From Limnobaculum xujianqingii (GTDB lineage: Bacteria; Pseudomonadota; Gammaproteobacteria; Enterobacterales; Enterobacteriaceae): a stretch of 64,000 nt of DNA. Shown here one piece after another: positions 1 through 8,397 of the stretch (its first letter is position 1; the number at the start of each line of letters is the position of its first letter). The DNA lies in contig NZ_JABMLK010000001.1 of NCBI RefSeq assembly GCF_013394855.1, positions 1,693,501 through 1,757,500 on the forward strand, given 5' to 3'. The notes beneath the pieces are model-generated. The model saw only the letters and a list, made by a program, of their open reading frames with translations. It made no database searches and had not been told where the DNA came from. The translations under genes and the position numbers were made by a program.

Positions 1-114
1 GTCTATGCTGAGGCGGCAAAAGGCCACTGCCTGATCTGGATTTTAGGACGACGTGCGCCAAATGTAAGGCCGCCTTGGCCTGCTCCTACCTTCCCCTCTC
101 CACGGATGCGAGAC

Positions 115-2546
115 ATGATTGAATCGATCACCCTCTCCGGCATAGCGACCTACAGCCCCGTAACCCCTGAAGCGATTCAAAACCTGAAGGCTTTGAACTA
201 CTTCTACGGTGCAAACGGAGCAGGTAAGACAACGATCAGTAGGCTGATAAACAACCCAGCACTATCAACTGCCTCCAAGGTCACTTGGGTGAAGGGCAAT
301 CCAATTCCGGCACTGGTCTACAACAACGATTTCATCGCGGCGAATTTCACTGATTCTAAACAGTTCAAAGGTGTGTTCACGCTGGGGCAGGCCGAGCAGG
401 CGCAACTTGATCACCTGGAAGAGCTCAAGAAGGAAAGAGACCGCCACGCGCTTTTCAAAACCAAAGCTCAAGAAAACCTGAATGGCCCGGACGGCAAGAG
501 CGGGAGGATTGCCGAAAAAAATGCCTTGGAAGAGAAGCTAGTAGGACGGTGCTGGGAGCAAAAGCAGAAGCACGACGATGAGTTTCAGGGGGGCTTTCAA
601 AGGTCTAAGAAATAACCGGGAGGCCTTCAAAAATAGGGTCTTACAGGAGAGCAAGAATAACACCTCCCAGCTGGTTGATATCGAAGACCTGCGCAAACGT
701 GCAGATGTACTTTATGGTGACGCACCATTACCCATGAATGCTGTCTCCAATCTAGACCTGTCCCGTTTGGTCGCGCTTGAGCAAAACCATGCCCTGAGCA
801 AGAAAGTGGTCGGTAAAGAAGATGTCAATGTATCTGCGATGATCCAGCACTTGGGAAACAGTGACTGGATAAGGCAAGGTATGAAGTACTTGGGCCATAC
901 CGACGATGACTGTCCTTTCTGTCAACAGAAATTACCGCATGAATTCGAAAAAAGCCTCGAAGATTACTTCGACGAAACATTCGAAGCTGATACTCGAGCC
1001 CTTTCGATGTTTCGGGATACTTATAACGACTTAGCAGATACTCTGTTAGCCCAGGCTCAAACAGTCCTGACCACGAATTGCTCGCATCTAGATAAAGATA
1101 AACTTGATCTTGAGTTGCAGGCCCTAAATGCAATCATATTGGTGAACAGGCAACGCATTGACCACAAGGTGGCTAGCCCTAGTACTGAAGTGACGCTAGA
1201 AGGTCTGACAGAAATTTCGCTTAAAATTTCTGAGCTAATCGAGGCGGCCAACCTCAAGGTATCTGAACATAATCGTCTTATTTCGGGATTCTCCGTCGAG
1301 CAAAACAAGTTAACAGATGCGGTGTGGCGATATCTAATTGATGTTGAGCTTAAAGACACTCTTGCTGATTATACTAAAGATATTGACCGTATCGGCAAAG
1401 CAATTGACGGCATAACTGCGAGCATGGATAGGGCAACAGTAGACATATCCACAGCTGACGCAGAAATTGCAAAGATTGAAAATTCGCTGACAAGTGTGAG
1501 ACTTACTGTCGTTGCGATCAACAAAATTCTGAAAGACTTTGGATTCCGAAGCTTCTCGCTAGATCCTGCATGTGCCGACAATTCATATCGCCTGATCAGA
1601 AGCGATGGAACTGATGCTAAAGCAACGCTCAGCGAAGGCGAAAAAACCTTCGTTACTTTCCTGTACTTCTATCATTTGCTTTGGGGAAGCATCTCGACCT
1701 CAGGCATCAGCACTGATCGAATAGTCGTCATCGATGACCCGGTTTCAAGCTTGGATAGCGATGTGCTGTTCATCGTGAGTAGCTTGATCAAGAAGCTTTT
1801 TCACGAAGTTCGCCAGAAGGGGAATAACCTAAAACAGATCTTTGTTCTGACCCATAACGTGCACTTTCATAAAGAAATCACCTTTAATCCCCAGCGAACT
1901 GGAGATGCGTCTATTAAGGATGAGACGTTTTGGATAGTACGCAAGCCCGATCATTTCTCGAAAATTGAAGGTTTTGAAAGTAATCCCATCAAGACGTCCT
2001 ATCAGTTGCTGTGGGCAGAATTGACAAAAAAACCATTGCCGACGCTCACCATTCAAAACACCATGCGTAGGATTTTGGAGAATTACTTTAAAATCCTAGG
2101 GAATATAGACGCATATCATCATCGACAAGTTCGAAGGGCAGGAAAAGGTTCAATGCCAATCATTAATTAGTTGGGTTAATGACGGATCCCACTATTCGCC
2201 AGATGACCTTTACGTAGCAATAAGCGATGGCATGGCACACAGCTATATAAAAATCTTCTTCAAGGTCTTTAAGGCTATGGAACATATGCCTCATTACAAA
2301 ATGATGATGGGCCGAGACTTTATCGATTTAGATCCTGTTGAGGAAGAAAAAGAAGATGAGGATCTTTTCGGAGATGATGGCGGCACTGCAGTAGGGGGAG
2401 ATGCACTTATCGTTGTTTCAGGAGCGCCTGTTGATGTGGGCGCTGTCGAGCCATTGCGCACTGCTGCGTCGTTGGTAATCCCAATTGTAGCTTCTAAGCC
2501 ATTCTCAGCTGAGGCAGATGGTTCGGACCAGGATATCCCATTCTGA
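115..2546 (+). pseudogene. AAA_13-family (PrrC/RloC-like) ATPase, broken by two +1 frameshifts
   Basis: Three successive reading frames (to about 590, about 590-2115, about 2115-2546) join into one protein of about 809 residues if one G is removed from the six-G run at 588-593 and one base near 2113-2123. Seen: Walker A GANGAGKT (residues 32-39), a CPFC pair near residue 266 resembling a zinc hook, the ABC signature LSEGEK near 504, Walker B with D-loop (VVIDDPVSSLD) near 536-550, and an LTHN histidine loop after it. This is the AAA_13 layout shared with RloC and PrrC, which act in anti-phage defence. No anticodon-nuclease motif was identified, so the function is open. A start at 115 is preferred to 106. 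The lesions could be real decay, phase variation in the G run, or sequencing error. Confidence 0.75.
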
Positions 2547-2629
2547 GTCGCTTTATGCTCGCGGGTGAGGTCCTACGCTCTAGGTGATCTCCGTCATCGG
2601 AAGTATGGTTTCGGTTCGATATAAAGATT

Positions 2630-2652
2630 AGGGCCCTGCTGGGCCTTTTTTC
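2630..2652 (+). terminator. Rho-independent terminator after the AAA_13 gene
   Basis: GGCCC (2632-2636), loop TGCT, GGGCC (2641-2645), then a run of T. It separates the ATPase gene from the next gene. Confidence 0.6.
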
Positions 2653-2665
2653 ATGGGGTAGGGGA

Positions 2666-3481
2666 ATGTGGGACTTTTTGAAGGACAAATCGGAAAGGAT
2701 GCTCTGTGCTTGGGCAGTTGGGGCTCTACTATGCCTGTGCGCGATCAAGGTGAAATTTCCGACTACGGATTACATGCTTGCCGAGTGGCCCAGAGCAGTA
2801 CTGATCTTCCAATCAAAAGCGTTTGAGGACATCGTCGGAGACCTCCTGACGGGGCTGATCGCAGCGTATTTTTTCTACGTGGTGATTGAGGTCATCCCAC
2901 GACTCAGGAAGGAAAAGCAGACCATGGACGTCTTGAATCGCCTAGTTGCTTCAGTAGTTGATTCCTACGCCAAGACCCACTGGTTTGGTCACACGATGGC
3001 GATCAATCAGGTGAATTTAGACCTCCTGACACTCGATAGTCTCAACAGGATGATCGAAGAGGTGAAGCAGAATAGTCCGAACCTCGGCAAACTCAAATGC
3101 GCGCTCTTCACTGCTCATTCGAGGTACTCGGACTTTTGCTCGACCCTGAACCTTGCGGCCTCAATGGGCTCTGAGCGTGCTCTGCAATGGCTCGTCCTGA
3201 CTGACAAGATTCGTCTGCTCGTAGACAACTACGAAGCTCACCCGGCAAGCGAGGACTATGATGCGAGCCACGTGTACGGCAGCGGACGATCTGAAATCGA
3301 CGACACCTCAGTGGATTTCCTTGAATATGAGTCAGCCTTAAATAGCTTTATGGGCAGCCTACAATTCGGCGTTTTAGAGTATTTGGAACAAGTCAGAAAC
3401 TGGATCAGCCCTGTCCCGGCTGACGATATTTCTAACGCACCGATCAATCTGAGCGCCGATGGCAAATCAACCGATCACTGA
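2666..3481 (+). CDS. Membrane-anchored protein of unknown function
   Basis: 271 residues; family not recognised. Two hydrophobic stretches near the N-terminus (about residues 11-27 and 57-76, the latter LLTGLIAAYFFYVVIEV) suggest two membrane helices, followed by a soluble mainly helical domain of about 190 residues with no motif I can name. A purine-rich AGGGGA sits just before the ATG. It follows the AAA_13 gene in the same direction after a terminator-like hairpin. A membrane protein beside a defence-type ATPase could be an effector or simply cargo; nothing in the sequence decides this. Confidence 0.65.
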   Translation: MWDFLKDKSERMLCAWAVGALLCLCAIKVKFPTTDYMLAEWPRAVLIFQSKAFEDIVGDLLTGLIAAYFFYVVIEVIPRLRKEKQTMDVLNRLVASVVDSYAKTHWFGHTMAINQVNLDLLTLDSLNRMIEEVKQNSPNLGKLKCALFTAHSRYSDFCSTLNLAASMGSERALQWLVLTDKIRLLVDNYEAHPASEDYDASHVYGSGRSEIDDTSVDFLEYESALNSFMGSLQFGVLEYLEQVRNWISPVPADDISNAPINLSADGKSTDH

Positions 3482-3520
3482 CTAGGCCGTGCCCGCAGTA
3501 TGACGTCAGTTTAAATACCA

Positions 3521-3539
3521 AGGGGCCCTGAAGGCCCCT
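3521..3539. terminator. Hairpin downstream of the membrane-protein gene
   Basis: AGGGGCC (3521-3527), loop CTGAA, GGCCCCT (3533-3539). The stem is perfect but has no T run, so termination is uncertain. The remaining sequence up to 3683 shows nothing else. Confidence 0.4.
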
Positions 3540-3683
3540 GAATAAACGGGCATTTTCGTGACAAGCAATGAGGTTTGAAAGCGTCGTTCGCGACGATTGC
3601 TATCGAGCCATGACAGTAGGAAATGCACCACCCCAACAACCGCCAGAACTGAATTGGATTGCACAATCCACAGAGTTCCAGGT

Positions 3684-4064
3684 TCAGCTCTCACGCTTTC
3701 GAGCATAAACGACAGCGCTCATTTTTTCCCGAATACCGGCTTGCAACTCACGAAACTCGATCATCAACCGCTCCACCTCGACCGAGCTTGCCCCCTGGCC
3801 ATTTTTCTCCGCAAGCCACAGCTTCAACAAGCCCGCGACACGTCCCAAGTCGCCATTAATCTTGCCTAGATCAGCCACTGCTTTCAGGTCGACAACTGAG
3901 CGGATTGGATGGTTTAGGGCTGCCGCCCGAAGTAAAGCCGATAGGGAAAGCCCAGCGTTCCGGGCGCGCCCCTCTATCTCACCTTCTTCAACAGCATTGA
4001 CGCGGAACCGAAGTGTACGGTCGCGATTCAATGTTTCCCCTTTGGTTTCGCTTTGTCTTGGCAT
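3684..4064 (-). CDS. traJ: TraJ-like oriT-binding relaxosome protein
   Basis: 126 residues. The central segment (about 66-85), with INGDLGR and LLKLWL, matches what I know of TraJ of IncP plasmid RP4, which binds beside nic and recruits the TraI relaxase. The N-terminal third has the ribbon-helix-helix-like pattern LRFRV...SLSALLRAAAL. The gene reads away from the oriT-like site at 4156-4194, as traJ does in RP4. In RP4 traI follows traJ at once; here no relaxase gene follows, only about 200 bases and then an unrelated convergent gene. A relaxase would therefore have to come from elsewhere in the element or from a helper. Confidence 0.7.
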   Translation of the reverse strand: MPRQSETKGETLNRDRTLRFRVNAVEEGEIEGRARNAGLSLSALLRAAALNHPIRSVVDLKAVADLGKINGDLGRVAGLLKLWLAEKNGQGASSVEVERLMIEFRELQAGIREKMSAVVYARKRES

Positions 4065-4155
4065 GGTTTCTCCGTTGCTAGATCGCGGCAGCGATTGTGG
4101 CCTCGCAGAGCAAGATACGTTGAGCCACAGGCGAATAAGTGGCGGTGGTTGGAGT

Positions 4156-4200
4156 TACGCGGCGAAGCCGTGTAGCTACAAACACATATCTTGCCGTCTG
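4156..4200. other. Candidate IncP-type origin of transfer (oriT)
   Basis: An imperfect inverted repeat TACGCGGC (4156-4163) / GCCGTGTA (4167-4174), one mismatch, is followed 12 bases later by TATCTTGC (4187-4194), which fits the P-type nic core YATCYTG|Y with the nick expected between 4193 and 4194. RP4 has the same layout: a TraJ-binding inverted repeat, about a dozen bases, then TATCCTG|C. It lies directly upstream of the TraJ-like gene. Assignment rests on motif and position only. Confidence 0.5.
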
Positions 4201-4251
4201 CCTGAGTGCAATTCAAAGAAATTTAGTGCTAATAGCCGTTTCGGTAAAGTC

Positions 4252-4337
4252 AGTTGCCTTAAATTTCCTTGAGTTGCGTTAATTCTCCCTAAGTTGCCTA
4301 TAGTTGCGTTATTTAGGTAAGGAATTGCCTAAAATTG
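4252..4337. repeat. Helically phased AGTTGC/AATTGC repeats
   Basis: AGTTGC begins at 4252, 4272, 4292 and 4302, followed by AATTGC at 4323 and 4332. Spacings are 20, 20, 10, 21 and 9, close to whole turns of B-DNA. They lie between the oriT-like site and the small mobilisation genes, in a 477-base stretch without a gene. Likely a binding array for a regulatory or accessory protein. Confidence 0.45.
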
Positions 4338-4541
4338 CTTTGAACTGACCCAACCGACTAAATCTAAACGAATGGATAAAACAGGGCGGAGAAAGTACAT
4401 GAGTGCCGGCCAACTTGCCGTCGCCACGCTCAGCTCGTAGCGATACAGATCCTGATATGGTTAACAACTCCAGCGGTCGCTAGAATCTCCGCTACCCACA
4501 ATAGATCAAGGCCGATATGGCACCAAAAAGGAGCATGAAAA

Positions 4542-4751
4542 ATGGCTAGAAAAACCCTTTCTGAGCGTCGAGCTGATGCCTATTCTGAATTAGATATGGT
4601 TAAGGCAAAGCTTGCAAAACTAGACAATGAGGCAGCAGAAAGAATTGCGAGAATTGCAATAAAATCAGGATTAGTTAATCTTGATCTTGCGGACGATCAC
4701 ATCCGGGAAGAATTCGACAGAATCGTGGAAAGGATAAGCAAGAGGAATTGA
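4542..4751 (+). CDS. Small TraD/MobC-like mobilisation protein
   Basis: 69 residues, highly charged: N-terminal ARKTLSERR, a short coiled-coil-like stretch (about 12-35), then IAIKSGLVNLDLADDHIREEF. That second half resembles small plasmid TraD/MobC-type accessory proteins ("...KSGL.dl...dd.l...f"). AAAAGGAGCATGAAAA lies upstream of the ATG and gives a good ribosome-binding site. Its position next to the oriT-like site agrees with a relaxosome role. Family assignment is tentative because the protein is so short. Confidence 0.5.
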   Translation: MARKTLSERRADAYSELDMVKAKLAKLDNEAAERIARIAIKSGLVNLDLADDHIREEFDRIVERISKRN

Positions 4752-4753
4752 TT

Positions 4754-4978
4754 ATGAAGACAGCCCACCGCATCAGCGCTTTGGCCACTCAACTCAATGA
4801 ACTGCAAGCCTGCCTCGGTCGAGCCAGCGGGCAATCTGGTAAGCGTATTGTGGAGGCCCAGCGCATTGCGGCCGAGCTAGCTTCTTCACTCGAAGAGTGG
4901 CACCTTGAGACGCTGCACATCCCTGAAACTGAGCGTTGCCTCTACCGCACTCATAATCCTTATTACGCAGCCCACTGA
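4754..4978 (+). CDS. Small hypothetical protein downstream of the TraD/MobC-like gene
   Basis: 74 residues from the ATG at 4754, which has GAGGA about eight bases upstream; the upstream TTG at 4748 overlaps the previous stop and is less likely. Mostly helical, with no recognised family. Two bases separate it from the preceding gene, so the two are probably co-transcribed. A terminator follows at 4997. Confidence 0.5.
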   Translation: MKTAHRISALATQLNELQACLGRASGQSGKRIVEAQRIAAELASSLEEWHLETLHIPETERCLYRTHNPYYAAH

Positions 4979-4996
4979 CGCCGCGCACCAACTTAT

Positions 4997-5023
4997 AAAA
5001 AGCTCACTTCGGTGGGCTTTTTT
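4997..5023 (+). terminator. Rho-independent terminator after the mobilisation genes
   Basis: AAGCTCAC, TTCG tetraloop, GTGGGCTT (one G-T pair), then TTTT. The following 220 bases up to the trb genes hold their promoter region; no clear elements were identified. Confidence 0.7.
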
Positions 5024-5246
5024 CGTCCGCAAAACGCATCAAACCGGACAGCCGATTCTTCTTCCTCATGAAAGAAACACCCTAGACAAACCAGAGAGTT
5101 GGCATCATTTAAAGGGTTGATCAACGGACAGTTTCCGGACGCAACTTATTGAAATCTATGCGGATAGACTATTATCCGCATATTCAAAACAACGCCATAT
5201 CGGAGAATAATCAAACCTCAAGTTACTACAAAATGAGGTATTCGGT

Positions 5247-6041
5247 ATGGAAATAGAATCGCGAAAAACTTCAGTTTATGTCGCTCGGACATTTGGCAGA
5301 GGCGCGGCGCTAGCTGTGGCAATGGCAACCACAAGCCTTGGTGTAATTCTCTATATGACACCTGCCCCGGCTTACGCCATCTACTGCTCTAACTGCTCGA
5401 CGTTCTATCAACAGATGTTCGAGTACGCTGAGCAGGTCAACACGGCGCTGAGCACCGCCGAACAATTGCAAACGCAAATTCAGCAGTACCAAAACATGGT
5501 CACGCAGGGCACGGGCTTGCCCGATTCGATGTTCGGCAGCATCGCGTCTGACTTGAAAAGCGTGGCCAACATCTACAACCGCTCGCAGGCCTTGGGCCGC
5601 CAAATCCAGAACATGGATTCGCAATTCAACACGGTTTTTCCCGGCTTCGAGTACTACCTGAATCAAGCAGCTAACTCGGCAGAGGCCCCGGCGAAAGATC
5701 GCTATCAAAAGTGGTCACAACAGGGCCGCGACAACGTGAAAACAGCGATGGAAGCGACGAACCTCAATACCAGCACCTTCGAGTCCGAGAACGCTCAGCT
5801 AGACCGCATGGTGGCTCGTTCGCAGTCGGCCATTGGTCGGATGCAGGCGATTCAGGCGAGCAATGAAATTGCCTCGCAGAACGTGCAGCAACTGCAAAAG
5901 CTGCGCGACCTACTGGCCACGCAAATCAACATGCAGGGCAATTACATGGCTCAGCAAGGCGACCGGAAGGCTGCCAGCGAAGCCGCCGAACAGCAGTTTG
6001 AAGCGCGCAAAAACACACGTGGCGGCGTGAAGGAATACTGA
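5247..6041 (+). CDS. trbJ: P-type conjugative transfer protein TrbJ (VirB5-like)
   Basis: 264 residues. A long signal peptide (hydrophobic about 20-44, APAYA just before the mature start) is followed by a CSNCS cysteine pair and a long helical, Gln/Asn-rich coiled-coil region. That is the plan of TrbJ, the VirB5-like minor component of the IncP mating-pair apparatus thought to act at the pilus tip. It is directly followed by a trbK-like gene and trbL, the RP4 order. The last residues (FEARKNTRGGVKEY) are nearly identical to the end of the next protein, which is unusual. None of trbB-I is found in the window. Confidence 0.85.
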   Translation: MEIESRKTSVYVARTFGRGAALAVAMATTSLGVILYMTPAPAYAIYCSNCSTFYQQMFEYAEQVNTALSTAEQLQTQIQQYQNMVTQGTGLPDSMFGSIASDLKSVANIYNRSQALGRQIQNMDSQFNTVFPGFEYYLNQAANSAEAPAKDRYQKWSQQGRDNVKTAMEATNLNTSTFESENAQLDRMVARSQSAIGRMQAIQASNEIASQNVQQLQKLRDLLATQINMQGNYMAQQGDRKAASEAAEQQFEARKNTRGGVKEY

Positions 6042-6043
6042 GA

Positions 6044-6232
6044 ATGACTATTTCGAAATGGATCATCGCATTGATGTGCGCCGGATCCGCACTGGCCGGT
6101 TACATGGTTACCGTGGTGGTTCAAAGCAATAGCGAATGTACTGCGATGGCTGAGCAACAACGTCACCAGCGTGACGCTGATGCGTCGTTTGAGGCGCGCC
6201 CGAACACTCGCGGCGGCGTGAAGGGGTACTAG
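6044..6232 (+). CDS. trbK: TrbK-like small exclusion protein
   Basis: 62 residues. An N-terminal hydrophobic segment (about 5-26) is followed by a short hydrophilic part. It lies between trbJ (two bases) and trbL (two bases), where RP4 has trbK, the lipoprotein for entry exclusion. No lipobox followed by cysteine is obvious at the expected place (a cysteine occurs at residue 12 inside the hydrophobic stretch), so identity rests mainly on position. The tail FEARPNTRGGVKGY repeats the tail of TrbJ. Confidence 0.6.
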   Translation: MTISKWIIALMCAGSALAGYMVTVVVQSNSECTAMAEQQRHQRDADASFEARPNTRGGVKGY

Positions 6233-6234
6233 CT

Positions 6235-7779
6235 ATGGATCGTCGTCTATTATTGTTCCTCGCCTTGGCTGGTGCGTTCGTGGCCGGAAATGCTATGGCC
6301 GCGACCGACCTTTCCCATGCTGACACATCGGTTCAGGGCCTACTCGATCTAGTTTTGCAACAGTCGCACCAGTGGTCAGCGAAGCTGTATAATTATGCCA
6401 TCAGACTGTTCTGGCTGCTGGCCTCGATCCAGTTCATCTGGACGTTCATGCCTCTGGTCATGAAGCAAGCCGATTTCGGCGAGATTGTCGGCGAGCTGCT
6501 GCGCTTCGTGCTGGTGATCGGTTTCTTCCTTGCAGTCATGAAGTACTCGGTGGAATGGTCGACGGCCATTGTCGATAGCTTCCGCGATGCGGCGGCATCG
6601 GCGAGCGGCCTCGGGCGTGCATTAGAACCCGGCGATATGCTGGCAGTTGCGCTGGATTTTGGCCGCACCATGGTGGTGGGCATATCAGTGTTTTCTCCAG
6701 CGAAGGGACTTCTGATCGCTGTATGCGCAATCCTTGTGTTGGCATGTTTCGCCTTCATCGCCGCATTCATGTTTGTCACGCTAGTAGAGTCTTACGTCAT
6801 CATCAATGCTTCCGTGCTGTTCTTCGGCTTTGGCGGTTCGCAATGGACGCGGGATTTTGCAATTGCGCCGATGCGCTTCACCGTTGCGATTGGTGCCAAG
6901 CTATTTGTACTGACCCTGATTGTCGGCCTGATCGTACAGTCGGCAAAACAATGGTTGGCCGCCTATACCAATGATGAAGCATCATTGATGACGATGGTCG
7001 GTTTGGCCTTGGTGTGCTGCTACCTCACGAAGACAATTCCTGACCTGATCGGTGGCATGATTAGCGGCACGTCGATGGGCGGCGGACTGGCGGGGGCGAT
7101 TAACTCCAGCTTTGCCGGTGCCAGCTCCGCAGGTGGTGCCGCGTCGTCTATGGGTGCAGCGGCGTCCTCCGGCGTGGGTGCCAGCACCGGCGGCGGAGCG
7201 GCCCAGGGCGCCAGTTCCGCAGGCGCGAAGGTAGGCGGCAGCTCCGCCAATTCTGCCGGGCAGGCGTCGGGCGCTCCGTCCTCGCCAAGCAGCGGCTTAC
7301 AAAAGGCCGCCAAGCAGGCCGGAAAGGCCGCGCAGGGGAACGACGATAAAGACCAGCAGACGACAACAATAGGGGGAGTTGTCAGCTCCGGCAGCGCACT
7401 TTCCCAAGCGGCCAACGGTGGCGCAAAGATGCTCGGCGTGATGGCTTCGATGGCAGTGCCAGGTATGGAAAATGCGCACGTATTGTCTCTTGGTGCAGGA
7501 TCTCCGCCACCTGTTCCCGACGATACCAACTTGACCACTCCAGCCAATGAAGCAGAGTCGGCCGCGGAAGCTTCACAAGCAGAGCCTAACGTCATCCGTC
7601 CGGCCTCGGAAACTAACTCTACTCCTGGACGCCTCGCCTCACTCAAGGTGCCGGGCATGACTCGAACAATGATCAATCGGAGAAATAACCATGATGGACG
7701 TTCTGATATTCGCTGGATTCGTGGTATTAGCCTCGACGTTCGCAGTCGGCATGTGGGCGCTGGGCAAGTGGCTGCGTAG
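6235..7779 (+). CDS. trbL: P-type conjugative transfer protein TrbL (VirB6-like)
   Basis: 514 residues. A signal-like N-terminus ends at NAMA (about 19-22), then several membrane helices lie between residues 55 and 275 (for example about 58-76, 87-102, 160-185, 185-200, 222-240, 251-265). A long Gly/Ser/Ala-rich cytoplasmic tail follows from about 285. This is the layout of TrbL, the polytopic inner-membrane VirB6-type component of IncP transfer systems. The final 30 or so residues are Arg-rich and overlap a small membrane ORF (7691-7822) in another frame, so the native end may have been changed by a frameshift or fusion. Confidence 0.85.
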   Translation: MDRRLLLFLALAGAFVAGNAMAATDLSHADTSVQGLLDLVLQQSHQWSAKLYNYAIRLFWLLASIQFIWTFMPLVMKQADFGEIVGELLRFVLVIGFFLAVMKYSVEWSTAIVDSFRDAAASASGLGRALEPGDMLAVALDFGRTMVVGISVFSPAKGLLIAVCAILVLACFAFIAAFMFVTLVESYVIINASVLFFGFGGSQWTRDFAIAPMRFTVAIGAKLFVLTLIVGLIVQSAKQWLAAYTNDEASLMTMVGLALVCCYLTKTIPDLIGGMISGTSMGGGLAGAINSSFAGASSAGGAASSMGAAASSGVGASTGGGAAQGASSAGAKVGGSSANSAGQASGAPSSPSSGLQKAAKQAGKAAQGNDDKDQQTTTIGGVVSSGSALSQAANGGAKMLGVMASMAVPGMENAHVLSLGAGSPPPVPDDTNLTTPANEAESAAEASQAEPNVIRPASETNSTPGRLASLKVPGMTRTMINRRNNHDGRSDIRWIRGISLDVRSRHVGAGQVAA

Positions 7780-7822
7780 CAAGGGCTATGGGCCACAGCT
7801 CGATAGGCTGGATCATCAATAG
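7691..7822 (+). CDS. 43-residue single-pass membrane protein overlapping the end of trbL
   Basis: ATGATGGAC start with GGAGA about seven bases upstream. The product has one clear membrane helix (about residues 4-27) and a basic GKWLRSKGYG segment after it. It overlaps the last 89 bases of trbL in a different frame and has the more protein-like sequence of the two there. No family recognised. Confidence 0.5.
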   Translation: MMDVLIFAGFVVLASTFAVGMWALGKWLRSKGYGPQLDRLDHQ

Positions 7823-8037
7823 ACGGCCTTGCAGCTTCGAGTAAGCCCGCTCGCCTTGTCGGCTTCCTACCGTATGTTTGCGGGGATGCAAACCATGAAT
7901 CGTTTGCCTCTGCTGGGCAGTAAGAGTAGCGCCGTTCTGAACCGGCAAGTGTTGATGGCCATCCAAGCGGCTCAGGAAACGCAGAAACGAGAGCGTCGCG
8001 GCAGTCGCTGATTGCCGATTGCTGAGCTGTCAACAAC

Positions 8038-8066
8038 AACCCCGCCCTAGCGGGGTTTTGTTTTTC
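8038..8066 (+). terminator. Terminator of the trb cluster
   Basis: AACCCCGC (8038-8045), loop CCTA, GCGGGGTT (8050-8057), then TTGTTTTT. The rest of 7823-8397 has no convincing gene; a short possible frame at 7897-8011 is not supported by any family. Confidence 0.8.
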
Positions 8067-8202
8067 CGAAGTTTACGCTCTTCTCTTATGCCCATTTCTG
8101 AACGGAACGTTTACCACCTCAACCATCAATGCGGACGAACAGCAAAGATCGTGTCCCAGGAAGTGATGTAACTGAACCAACCGAAGCAACGATGGTGCGA
8201 AG

Positions 8203-8233
8203 GGCTTCGCCACCAGTAATACGCACGGACCTG
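8203..8233. repeat. 31-bp direct repeat, copy 1
   Basis: GGCTTCGCCA..AGTAATACGCACGGAC.TG; matches 9392-9422 at 28 of 31 positions. The two copies flank the unknown gene 8398-9147. Confidence 0.6.
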
Positions 8234-8397
8234 TCTCAGCCATGCAACCGGCAGAAATCGACCCAAATCGGACCGTCGCGACTCGCGGCGCTAGCCGCAA
8301 GCTGCCATCTTTCGCGCTTACGCTCATGGCCCCGAATCTGAGGTGGCTATGCACTCATCCTGATAAGCTCTGAACTTGATTGATTTGATAAGGCTAG

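Noticed and set aside
3597-4272. Plus-strand frames opposite traJ
   Set aside because: Antisense to the TraJ-like gene or covering the oriT-like site; products resemble nothing.
7829-8011. 60-codon frame after the small membrane ORF
   Set aside because: Plausible basic C-terminus but no family and no good start signal; mentioned only as a possibility.
7020-8039. Long minus-strand open frame opposite trbL
   Set aside because: Shadow of the GC-rich, Gly/Ser/Ala-rich trbL tail; Pro/Ala-rich product with no family.
8073-8354. Minus-strand 93-codon frame between the trb terminator and the unknown gene
   Set aside because: No ribosome-binding site or recognisable family, and one 31-bp repeat copy lies inside it.
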